Part shown: piece by piece, positions 1 through 6,183 of the stretch
How positions within the stretch are numbered: the first letter of the stretch is position 1
Layout: each line of letters starts with the position of its first letter
Made by a program: the position numbers and the translations under genes
Notes under the pieces: generated by a model
Seen by the model: only the letters and a program-made list of their open reading frames with translations
What the model was told of the DNA's origin: nothing
Databases searched by the model: none
Assembly (NCBI GenBank): GCA_002327315.1
Contig: DCVI01000033.1
Span: 1-11,412, forward strand
Reading direction: 5' to 3'
Source of the DNA: Syntrophaceae bacterium UBA2192
GTDB taxonomy: Bacteria; Desulfobacterota; Syntrophia; Syntrophales; UBA2192
DNA length: 11,412 bases

Positions 1-28
1 CCCGGCTCATCTCAAAAATCAGTTCCAT
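1..28 (-). CDS. gcvPB: Glycine dehydrogenase (decarboxylating) subunit 2, N-terminal fragment
   Basis: Only nine codons lie inside the window. They read MELIFEMSR, which matches the usual opening of the PLP-carrying beta subunit of the split glycine decarboxylase P-protein (typically M-x-L-I-F-E-x-S-R). A good ribosome binding site (GAGGTG) sits just upstream of the ATG. The gene follows gcvPA after a 52-nt gap, the standard order T-H-PA-PB. In this family the beta subunit carries the PLP-binding lysine and works as a heterotetramer with the alpha subunit, releasing CO2 from glycine and loading aminomethyl onto lipoyl-GcvH. The catalytic region is outside the window, so integrity cannot be judged. 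Confidence 0.82.
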
Positions 29-44
29 GGGCACCTCGCAATTG

Positions 45-60
45 CTTGTAACGTTACAAG
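45..60. repeat. Perfect 16-bp palindrome between gcvPA and gcvPB
   Basis: CTTGTAACGTTACAAG equals its own reverse complement and lies in the 52-nt gap between the gcvPA stop and the gcvPB start. With no loop it is more like a dimeric protein-binding site than an RNA hairpin. The centre (TGTAACGTTACA) loosely resembles LacI-family operators, but no regulator is visible in the window. The function is unknown. Confidence 0.55.
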
Positions 61-80
61 TAACAGGCATTGCTTGCCCG

Positions 81-1406
81 TCATTTCAAGAGCTCGGCAA
101 CGCTGTCCATGTCTTCCCTGCGGAGCATCTCCGTCGCGCACAGCAGGATACCCCCTCCGAGTTCCGGGTAATCCTTCGAAAGGTCGTATCCTCCCGTGTA
201 TCCGGAGGCCTCGAGCCGCGCGTTTGCCAACTTGACGTCGGGGCATGCCAGCGCGAACTCGTTGTACACGGGCCCCGGGAAGAGGGGGCTCCAGCCCGGC
301 AGGGCTGCCAGCATCTCCTTGAGGTAATTTGCCTTCCAGGCGTTGAGTGCCGCCAGCTTTTTGAGGTTCTTTCCCAGGCTGGCCAGGTAGACGGCCGCGG
401 CGAGCATGCAGAGGGCTTCATTGGAACAGATGTTGGAAGTGGCCTTCTCGCGGCGGATATGCTGCTCCCGCGTCTGGAGCGTGAGCACGTAGCCTCGGGT
501 TCCCTCCCGGTCCACCGTGGCCCCGACGAGCCTTCCGGGGATCTTCCGCAGGAAGGCGTCCGTGCTTGCCAGGATGCCGAGATAAGGTCCGCCGTAGTTC
601 ATGGGGTTGCCGAACCCCTGCCCCTCGCCGACGACGAAGTCGGCCCCCGCGTCGCCTGCCGATTTCAGGATCCCGAGCGAGGTCGGGTCCGTGAAGCCCG
701 CCACGAGAAGCGACTGCTGCCCGTGAGCCAGCTCGGCAAGGGGCTTCACATCCTCGATGACGCCGAAGAAATTGGGACTCTGGACGCAAACGGCAGCCGT
801 TGCCTTGTCGAGAAGGCCCCGGAGCGCCTCGCCGTCGACCTGCCCCGAGGTTCCGTAGGGGATCTCGGCGCAGTCATAGCCGTTTGCCCAGGCGTAAGTC
901 TTCACGACACGGCGGTACTCGGGGTGAATGGAGCGTGCCAGGAGCAGGCGGGATCTTCCCAAAGTTTTGGCGGAGAGCACGGCAGCCTCGGCCATGGCCG
1001 TCGCGCCGTCGTACATGGAGGCATTGGCCACCTGCGTCCCCGTGAGCCGGGTGATCATGGTCTGGTACTCGTAGATGGCCTGCAGGATCCCCTGGCTGAT
1101 CTCGGCCTGGTACGGGGTGTAGGCCGTGTAGAACTCCGAGCGGCCGATGATGTGGCCGACCACGGCGGGAATATAGTGATGGTAGGCGCCGGCGCCCAGC
1201 AGCGTCGCCTTCGGCAGGCGGTTCCGTGCGGCGAGAGCGGACATGTGCCCCCAGGTCTCCTGCTCGGAAAGCGGCGGCGGCAGATTGAGGAGCTTGCGGA
1301 GCCTGTATTTTTCCGGGATATCGGCAAAGAGCGCCTCCAGGCTCTCGATGCCGATGGCCTTCATCATCTCCATCTGTTCTTCCGGCGTGTGCGGGACGAA
1401 ATCCAT
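81..1406 (-). CDS. gcvPA: Glycine dehydrogenase (decarboxylating) subunit 1
   Basis: This 441-residue protein is the alpha subunit of the two-subunit P-protein of the glycine cleavage system, and full length for the family. Family hallmarks are seen in order: GAGAYHHYIP at about residues 71-80, YTPYQAEISQG at about 96-106, an E-G-Q-x-F-G-N-P-M-N-Y-G-G-P-Y-L-G stretch in the middle, and R-E-Q-H-I-R-R-E-K-A-T-S-N-I near 313. With GcvPB it decarboxylates glycine and transfers the aminomethyl group to lipoylated GcvH in the cytoplasm. The PLP lysine is expected in GcvPB, not here. The ATG is preceded by a GAAAGGAT ribosome binding site. gcvH lies 146 nt upstream and gcvPB 52 nt downstream, so one transcript is likely. 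Confidence 0.96.
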   Translation of the reverse strand: MDFVPHTPEEQMEMMKAIGIESLEALFADIPEKYRLRKLLNLPPPLSEQETWGHMSALAARNRLPKATLLGAGAYHHYIPAVVGHIIGRSEFYTAYTPYQAEISQGILQAIYEYQTMITRLTGTQVANASMYDGATAMAEAAVLSAKTLGRSRLLLARSIHPEYRRVVKTYAWANGYDCAEIPYGTSGQVDGEALRGLLDKATAAVCVQSPNFFGVIEDVKPLAELAHGQQSLLVAGFTDPTSLGILKSAGDAGADFVVGEGQGFGNPMNYGGPYLGILASTDAFLRKIPGRLVGATVDREGTRGYVLTLQTREQHIRREKATSNICSNEALCMLAAAVYLASLGKNLKKLAALNAWKANYLKEMLAALPGWSPLFPGPVYNEFALACPDVKLANARLEASGYTGGYDLSKDYPELGGGILLCATEMLRREDMDSVAELLK

Positions 1407-1470
1407 GATCCGATCCTTTCAGGACTCCCCGGGTGAATCTGCCGGCACAGGGATCCTTCGTCGATGTGTC

Positions 1471-1532
1471 CGGGCTTCAGGCCTCGGGCTTCGGGAATCC
1501 GGCTTGGGAATATTTTTTTGGTCGGAATCCGG
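1471..1532. repeat. Short direct repeats in the gcvH-gcvPA spacer
   Basis: The 146-nt spacer between gcvH and gcvPA holds CGGGCTTC twice (1471-1478 and 1485-1492) and GGAATCCGG twice (1494-1502 and 1524-1532), with a run of seven T (1513-1519) between the latter copies. This looks like decayed extragenic repeat material inside the operon. I see no ORF and no clear terminator in it. Confidence 0.45.
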
Positions 1533-1552
1533 ATGCCTGATGCCCCTGCCTG

Positions 1553-1951
1553 TCAGTGCGGATTCGTCTTGATGTGCTCCTCATACCCCTCTGCCGTCAT
1601 GAGGCCGTCGAGTTCGGAAGGGGTATCCATTTTGATCTTTGCAATCCAGCCCTCGCCGAAAGCGTCCTTGTTGATCATCTCCGGCGCTGCCTCGAGTGAC
1701 TTATTGACCTCGATGACCTCGCCGCTCACCGGGGCGAAAATGTCCGACACGGACTTGACCGACTCCACGACGGCAATCGGCTGCATCTGCTTGACCTTCC
1801 TGCCCACGGCGGGAAGCTCCACGTAGACCACGTCGGTGAGAAGTTCCTGGGCGTGATCCGTGACGCCCATGGTGATCGTGTTCCCGCCGTCGGCTCTGGC
1901 CCACTCATGCTCCTTCGTATACTTTCGGTCATTGGGACTGGGTTTGGCCAT
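1553..1951 (-). CDS. gcvH: Glycine cleavage system H protein
   Basis: The protein has 132 residues, normal for GcvH. It is the lipoyl carrier that shuttles the aminomethyl group from the P-protein to the T-protein and is then reoxidised by the L-protein. The lipoylation motif E-S-V-K-S-V-S-D places the modified lysine at K66. The N-terminal Y-T-K-E-H-E-W (11-17) and G-V-T-D-H-A-Q-E (29-36) and the central P-V-S-G-E-V (74-79) are family landmarks. The ATG is supported by a strong GAAAGGAG ribosome binding site about 7 nt upstream. The gene sits 94 nt after gcvT and 146 nt before gcvPA on the same strand. Genes for attaching lipoate are not in this window. Confidence 0.97.
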   Translation of the reverse strand: MAKPSPNDRKYTKEHEWARADGGNTITMGVTDHAQELLTDVVYVELPAVGRKVKQMQPIAVVESVKSVSDIFAPVSGEVIEVNKSLEAAPEMINKDAFGEGWIAKIKMDTPSELDGLMTAEGYEEHIKTNPH

Positions 1952-2045
1952 CTTCCGCTCCTTTCATCGTGATTGCCTGCGCGGCCCGTTTCTGCCCGAA
2001 TCGAACAACCTTGGGGTCGTCTTCTGCGGTCCTGCGCCCCGCCTG

Positions 2046-3140
2046 CTACTTCTTTCTTTTATAGAATGGCAGCGGCACCACTTTCGCCTTTGCCCTCTGG
2101 CTGCGTATTTCGACCTCCAGCACGGTCCCCGGCTCCTTGTACTGCACGGGAACAAAGGCCAGGCCGATGGCCTTCCCGAGCGTCGGCGAGAAGGTCCCCG
2201 AGGTGACCTCGCCGATTTTCTCCCCGCCGGCATAAACGGGATATCCATGCCGCGCAATGCCGCGTTCGGTCAGTTCAAAGCCGACCAGCTTTTTTCGGAT
2301 CCCGTCCTCCTTCTGTCTTTTCAGCGCATCGCGCCCGATGAATTCCTTGTCCAGGTCGGTGATCCAGCCGTAGATGACTTCGTAGGGAGTCACCGTCTGG
2401 CACATCTCGTGGCCGAAGAGCATCATCCCCGCCTCCAGCCGCAGCGTATCGCGGGACCCGAGTCCCGCAGGCTTCAGACCGTGGGGGTCTCCGACGTGAA
2501 GCAGCAGATCCCATATCTCGCCGATCCGGGCTGCCTCCGTGTACACCTCGAAGCCGTCCTCGCCCGTGTAGCCGCTTCGCGATACGAGGGCGGGCATCCC
2601 GGCCACGCGCGTGTCCATGGCGTGATAGAACCGAAGCGCACCCAGATCCCCTTCGACGATCTCCGAGAGAATCTTCTCGGCGACGGGCCCCTGGATATCG
2701 ATCTTCCCTGTCACCTCGGAGTGATCGGCCACATAGGCCTTTTCGAACCCCTTATCCTTCTTTGCTTTCAGGATCCAGTCGAGGTCGCCTTCCCGGGTAG
2801 CGGCGTTGGTTACAACCATGTAATGCTCTTTGCCCCTCATGTAGACGGTCACGTCGTCGATGATTCCGCCTTTTTCATTGGTGATCGCCGACAGCTTCAT
2901 CTCGCCGATCTGCTGCTTTGCGAGATTGCGGCTCATCACCCGCTGGAGAAGATCCAGGGCCTGAGGGCCCTTGATTTCGATCTCCCCCATGTGGCAGACG
3001 TCGAAGAGTCCCGCGAGGGTGCGGGTGTTTCGGTGCTCATCGATGACGCCCGAATACTGGACGGGCATCGCCCATCCGCCGAACTCGGTCATCGTGGCAC
3101 CCAGGGCCAGGTGCCGCTCGTAAAGTGGCGTCTTTTTCAT
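2046..3140 (-). CDS. gcvT: Glycine cleavage system aminomethyltransferase (T protein)
   Basis: This 364-residue T-protein transfers the methylene carbon from aminomethyl-lipoyl GcvH to tetrahydrofolate, releasing ammonia. The start chosen is the ATG at 3140 (MKKTPLYERH), preceded by AGGAG; an upstream in-frame extension to 3437 has no family-like sequence. Visible hallmarks are the N-terminal T-P-L-Y-x-x-H, G-G-W-A-M-P-V-Q-Y (21-29), D-V-C-H-M-G-E (47-53, usually D-V-S-H-M-G-E), the folate-site G-G-I-I-D-D with D95/D96, and N-A-A-T-R-E-G-D further on. The C-terminal barrel domain (F-x-P-x-L-G-K-A-I-G) is intact. It is first in the minus-strand gcv operon, so the promoter should lie in the 663-nt gap upstream. 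Confidence 0.97.
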   Translation of the reverse strand: MKKTPLYERHLALGATMTEFGGWAMPVQYSGVIDEHRNTRTLAGLFDVCHMGEIEIKGPQALDLLQRVMSRNLAKQQIGEMKLSAITNEKGGIIDDVTVYMRGKEHYMVVTNAATREGDLDWILKAKKDKGFEKAYVADHSEVTGKIDIQGPVAEKILSEIVEGDLGALRFYHAMDTRVAGMPALVSRSGYTGEDGFEVYTEAARIGEIWDLLLHVGDPHGLKPAGLGSRDTLRLEAGMMLFGHEMCQTVTPYEVIYGWITDLDKEFIGRDALKRQKEDGIRKKLVGFELTERGIARHGYPVYAGGEKIGEVTSGTFSPTLGKAIGLAFVPVQYKEPGTVLEVEIRSQRAKAKVVPLPFYKRKK

Positions 3141-3467
3141 GGGGAACTCCTGTCGGATTGCCGGTGCGGCTTGAGGGAATAGAGAGGGGGGAAGGGATTT
3201 CGGGGCCGGCCGGTGATCGACCGCCCCCCGGTACCAACGCCCTCGCAGAGGCCCGCAGGGGCCGCCTGGGGGGACAGGTTGAGCTTCGGGCTTGCCGGAA
3301 CGCGCTCTGTTGCCATAGTTTCCGCTTGCCAGTGTTTTTTGCTGACCCGATCGACTGCTCGGTTCCCCCGGGCAATCGCCTGATGAGAATGGACCGTGCT
3401 TTCTTGCGATTCCGCTCGCTGAGACTACACCAAACACGGGGAGATTTCAACACGGATGTGAAGCACT

Positions 3468-3482
3468 CCGCACGCAGTGCGG
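3468..3482. repeat. Small GC-rich hairpin
   Basis: CCGCAC-GCA-GTGCGG forms a perfect 6-bp stem with a 3-nt loop, with outer AAGC/GCTT able to add pairs across an uneven internal loop. No T-run follows on either strand, so it is not an obvious terminator. Confidence 0.4.
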
Positions 3483-3521
3483 GGCTTCCCGGCGAGGATG
3501 GTTCGACGGGCTCACGACACC

Positions 3522-3549
3522 GCTCTGCCTCGGTGGGGTGAGGCAGAGC
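3522..3549. repeat. Perfect 10-bp inverted repeat
   Basis: GCTCTGCCTC (3522-3531) and GAGGCAGAGC (3540-3549) pair perfectly across an 8-nt G-rich loop. It stands alone in the gap upstream of both divergent genes. It lacks an adjacent T-run on either strand, so it may be a structured RNA element or extragenic repeat rather than a terminator. Confidence 0.6.
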
Positions 3550-3630
3550 AGGGGAGTAATTTTCTGAGGCGCCCCCGGTCGCTGGCACCCTGGGGACTCA
3601 AGCCTGCCCGGCCCCCGGGGACAGGGAGAT

Positions 3631-3690
3631 GAAAATTTCAGTAGAAATTTTCTTTCAATTGTATTAAACGACCAAAATAGTTTACATTTT
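3631..3690 (+). promoter_or_regulatory. AT-rich hairpin and probable promoter-bearing stretch
   Basis: GAAAATTTC-AGTA-GAAATTTTC is a 9-bp perfect inverted repeat (3631-3652) followed by an AT-rich stretch to about 3690, sharply different from the GC-rich surroundings. A weak promoter for the aminotransferase may be TTGTAT (3659-3664) with TACATT (3683-3688), 18 nt apart; neither box is a strong match. A minus-strand promoter for gcvT could overlap here. Evidence is base composition plus symmetry only. Confidence 0.3.
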
Positions 3691-3716
3691 CCCTGTTGAA
3701 TCGACTGCTTCGACAT

Positions 3717-3789
3717 CGGGTTCCGGATGCGGACCCGGAGATACAAAACCGTTACCTGCCGTTTCATCAGGGTGGCGCCTCGGGGCGCC
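3717..3789 (+). promoter_or_regulatory. Two hairpins in the aminotransferase leader
   Basis: The first hairpin (3717-3737) pairs CGGGT and CCG with CGG and ACCCG around a GATG loop with one bulged T. The second (3774-3789) is GGCGCC-TCGG-GGCGCC, a 6-bp all-GC stem with a tetraloop, ending one base before the GGAGAG ribosome binding site of the gene at 3804. Such a placement could affect translation, but no ligand-binding core known to me is recognisable. Confidence 0.45.
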
Positions 3790-3803
3790 GGGAGAGGGTT
3801 CTT

Positions 3804-5117
3804 ATGAGATTCGACATCGCCAAGAGAGGAAACGGGCTCACCTACGAAATCCGCAACATCGTCGGGGTGGCGAACCGTCTCAAGGCCTGCGGCATGGAAG
3901 TGACCTGGGAGAACATCGGGGACCCCGTCCAGAAGGGCGAGAAAATCCCGGAGTGGATGAAGGATGTCCTTGCCGAGATCCTCCGGGACGACAAGTCCTA
4001 TGCCTACTCCCCCACGCAGGGCATGGACGAGACGCGGGAGTTCCTGGCCGAGCTTGTGAACAGGCGCGGCAAGACCCAGATCAGTCCTGAAGACATCCTG
4101 TTTTTCAACGGGCTTGGCGATGCCATCGCACGATGCTACAGCGCGATCCGCGTGGACGCCCGGGTGATCCTCCCGGAGCCGACCTATTCGACGCATTTCC
4201 TTGCCGAGGTGCTCCACGCCTCGTTTCCGCCCAACACGTACCGGATGAACCCCTATCACAAGTGGCACCCGGACATGAACGAGCTGGAGATGAAGGTGAA
4301 GAACCACAAGGCCATCGTGGGGATCCTCGTCATCAACCCCGACAACCCCACGGGTTTTGTCTACCACGAGGAAACGCTCAAGCGGATCGTCCGCATCGCC
4401 AAAGAGAACGACCTCTTCCTCATCTTCGACGAGACCTATGTCAACATGGTCTACAACGGCAAGATCGCCTGCCCGCTCTCCGACATCGTCGAGGACGTCC
4501 CGGCCATGAGCATGAAGGGCATCTCCAAGGAGTTTCCCTGGCCGGGGGCCCGCTGCGGATGGATCGAGTTCTACAACGCCGACAAGGACGAGACCTTCCA
4601 GCGATACACCAACGCCATCCTGCAGCAGAAGATGTCCGAGGTGTGCTCGACCACCCTTCCCCAGATGGCGATCCCGAAGGTCATGACCCACCCGGAGTAC
4701 GAAAAATACCTGAACACCCGGATCCGCCGCTATGAGAAGCTCTCGAACATGGCCTACAACATCCTGAAAAACGTGCCCTACATTGTCGTGAACCGCACGG
4801 ACGGAGCCTTCTACATGACCGTGGTCTTCAACGAGGCCGTGCTGAACAACAAGCAGACACTCCCCATCGAAAACTCGGAGATCAGGCAGTTCATCGAAAA
4901 GCTCACCTCCGACAACATCGAGCTCGACAAACGCTTTGTATACTACCTGCTGGGCTCGACGGGCATCTGTGTCGTGCCGCTGACGTCATTCTTCACGCCG
5001 CTTCTGGGCTTCCGTCTCACGCTGTTGGAGACCGACGAGGACCGCTTCGAGTACACGGTGAAGAAACTCGGCGAAAAGATCGTCGAGTACATCGATTCGA
5101 CCAAGAGAACGGCATAA
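3804..5117 (+). CDS. PLP-dependent class I/II aminotransferase
   Basis: This 437-residue fold-type I aminotransferase moves an amino group from an amino acid to a 2-oxo acid through pyridoxal phosphate in the cytoplasm. The start is the ATG at 3804 (MRFDIAKRGN), with GGAGAG upstream; the frame extends to 3696 without family-like sequence. Key residues are visible: N181 in I-N-P-D-N-P-T-G, D209 and Y212 in F-D-E-T-Y, K242 in S-K-E-F-P-W-P-G-A-R-C-G-W as the Schiff-base lysine, and R404 in G-F-R-L-T as the likely substrate carboxylate arginine. S-P-T-Q-G-M near residue 70 matches the usual S-x-x-x-G loop. The substrate cannot be read from the sequence. It is divergent from gcvT and followed by a terminator, so it is probably monocistronic. 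Confidence 0.9.
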   Translation: MRFDIAKRGNGLTYEIRNIVGVANRLKACGMEVTWENIGDPVQKGEKIPEWMKDVLAEILRDDKSYAYSPTQGMDETREFLAELVNRRGKTQISPEDILFFNGLGDAIARCYSAIRVDARVILPEPTYSTHFLAEVLHASFPPNTYRMNPYHKWHPDMNELEMKVKNHKAIVGILVINPDNPTGFVYHEETLKRIVRIAKENDLFLIFDETYVNMVYNGKIACPLSDIVEDVPAMSMKGISKEFPWPGARCGWIEFYNADKDETFQRYTNAILQQKMSEVCSTTLPQMAIPKVMTHPEYEKYLNTRIRRYEKLSNMAYNILKNVPYIVVNRTDGAFYMTVVFNEAVLNNKQTLPIENSEIRQFIEKLTSDNIELDKRFVYYLLGSTGICVVPLTSFFTPLLGFRLTLLETDEDRFEYTVKKLGEKIVEYIDSTKRTA

Positions 5118-5156
5118 GGAATCTCCGCCGCCCTACACCTTCAAGATGCCATGCAA

Positions 5157-5200
5157 GAAGCCCCCGGGCTCAACCGACCCCGGTGGCTTCTGTTTGTCTT
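5157..5200 (+). terminator. Rho-independent terminator of the aminotransferase
   Basis: A 12-bp stem (5157-5168 with 5179-5190, one C/T mismatch) around a 10-nt loop is followed by TGTTTGTCTTT. It lies 40 nt after the aminotransferase stop, and the T-rich side is on the plus strand, so it serves that gene rather than the convergent crotonase gene. Confidence 0.78.
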
Positions 5201-5235
5201 TCCTTGCGGCTTGTCGCTTGCGCCTTGAGGCTTCC

Positions 5236-6012
5236 TCACTTGTCTTTCCATACGGGCTTTCTCTTCTCCAGAAACGCCGCAACCCCTTCCTTGCCGTCCT
5301 CCGTGAAGAAGTTGTTCACGATGACGTTCGACGCGAGATCGTAAGCCGCCGGGTCGGGCAGGTTCACCTGGGTGTAGAAGGCCTGTTTGCCGATCGCCAG
5401 GCACGAGAGGCTCGCCCGTGCGATGTGCCGGGCCAGATCCATCGTCTCCGCCTCGAGCCTGTCGACGGGGACGACGCGGTTGATGAGATTCCACTGTTCG
5501 GCCTCGCGGGCGCCGATCAGCCGTGCCGTGAAGAGCATCTCCATGGCGCGCTTGCGGCCCACGGCCCGGACGATGGAAACGGCAGGCGAAGAGCAGAAGA
5601 CACCGAGGTTGACCCCCGGGGTTCCGAACCGGGCCCCCTCCTCGGCCACGGCAAGGTCGCAGGCCGCCACGAGCTGGCAGCCCGCCGCAGTGGCGATCCC
5701 CTGGACCTGGGCGATCACGGGCTGGGGCAGGCGCTGGAGCCGCAGCATCATCTCCGAGCACGTCGAGAACATGGTATTGCAGACGGTGATATCCTTTCCC
5801 GCCAGATCGGCGAGGTCGTGGCCTGCGCAGAAGTTCTTGCCGGCGGCCCTGACGACGAGCACCTTCACCTCGCGGCTCGCCGCGATGCCGGCAAGAAAGC
5901 AGTTCATCTCCCCGATCAGGGCGATGGACAGGGCGTTCTGCTTCCCCGGGCGATTCAGCGTGACGATGCCGACGGTATCGACTTTTTCGAAGGTGATGTT
6001 CTGAAACTCCAT
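5236..6012 (-). CDS. Crotonase-superfamily protein, ECHDC3-like, without the usual catalytic glutamates
   Basis: This 258-residue protein has the enoyl-CoA hydratase/isomerase fold. N-terminal L-N-R-P-G-K-x-N-A-L-S (19-29), the first oxyanion segment F-C-A-G-H-D-L (61-67) and the second G-I-A-T-A-A-G-C-Q-L (105-114) bind the acyl-CoA. The family's two acid/base glutamates are replaced: glutamine Q113 stands where G-C-E-L is usual, and glycine G133 stands in F-G-T-P-G-V-N-L-G. The sequence, including the C-terminal A-F-L-E-K-R-K-P-V-W, resembles the ECHDC3-type subgroup whose reaction is unsettled. It should bind a CoA thioester, but hydration of a double bond is doubtful. The ATG has a strong AGGAGGG site. 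It is divergent from the flavin oxidoreductase with 167 nt between them. Confidence 0.9.
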   Translation of the reverse strand: MEFQNITFEKVDTVGIVTLNRPGKQNALSIALIGEMNCFLAGIAASREVKVLVVRAAGKNFCAGHDLADLAGKDITVCNTMFSTCSEMMLRLQRLPQPVIAQVQGIATAAGCQLVAACDLAVAEEGARFGTPGVNLGVFCSSPAVSIVRAVGRKRAMEMLFTARLIGAREAEQWNLINRVVPVDRLEAETMDLARHIARASLSCLAIGKQAFYTQVNLPDPAAYDLASNVIVNNFFTEDGKEGVAAFLEKRKPVWKDK

Positions 6013-6057
6013 GACCGTCCCTCCTGTGATGAAAATAGGGTGTCGATGCTGCTGTCC

Positions 6058-6086
6058 TTGACGGGCGTCCTTCTATGGGATAGGAA
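6058..6086 (+). promoter_or_regulatory. Possible promoter of the flavin oxidoreductase gene
   Basis: TTGACG (6058-6063) is a five-of-six match to a -35 box and is followed after 17 nt by TAGGAA (6081-6086), a poor -10 box. It lies in the 167-nt gap between two divergent genes and would give a leader of roughly 85 nt. Confidence 0.3.
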
Positions 6087-6156
6087 ATGAAAGGCTCCGG
6101 CAGGACCCCTGTTTCACATATCGGGCGCCGGCGGCCTTGTCAACAGGATATCCGCG

Positions 6157-6183
6157 ATGGAGAATACACAGGAGGAGGCATGA
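6157..6183 (+). CDS. Possible 8-codon upstream mini-cistron (MENTQEEA)
   Basis: An ATG at 6157 with AGGA about 9 nt upstream opens an 8-codon frame that ends with TGA overlapping the ATG of the flavin oxidoreductase (ATGA at 6180-6183). The mini-cistron also contains the GGAGGAGG used as ribosome binding site by the next gene. It could couple translation or be chance; there is no peptide motif to judge by. Confidence 0.2.
   Translation: MENTQEEA

Larger units (their letters stand above)
3141..3803. other. 663-nt gene-free gap between divergent gcvT and aminotransferase
   Basis: No convincing gene is present; open frames here have no recognisable protein sequence and no ribosome binding site. 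The gap holds a small hairpin (3468-3482), a perfect 10-bp stem (3522-3549), an AT-rich hairpin (3631-3652) in an AT-rich stretch to about 3690, and two leader hairpins before the aminotransferase. I looked for a glycine riboswitch on the minus strand ahead of gcvT and did not find the conserved aptamer core. Promoters for both flanking genes must lie here, but no strong -35/-10 pair stands out. Confidence 0.6.

Noticed and set aside
27..1436. A 469-codon plus-strand frame covering gcvPA.
   Set aside because: It is the antisense shadow of gcvPA in GC-rich DNA; it has no family-like sequence while the minus strand is a complete P-protein subunit.
1860..3182. A 440-codon plus-strand frame covering gcvT.
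   Set aside because: It is a shadow of gcvT and gcvH with no recognisable domain and starts inside gcvH antisense.
3141..3440. Glycine riboswitch ahead of gcvT.
   Set aside because: I read the minus strand for the paired aptamer core and the C-U-C-A-G-G-x-x-A-A-A type segment and did not find them.
3447..4691. A 414-codon minus-strand frame over the aminotransferase.
   Set aside because: It is antisense to a clearly real aminotransferase and shows only the biased composition of a shadow frame.
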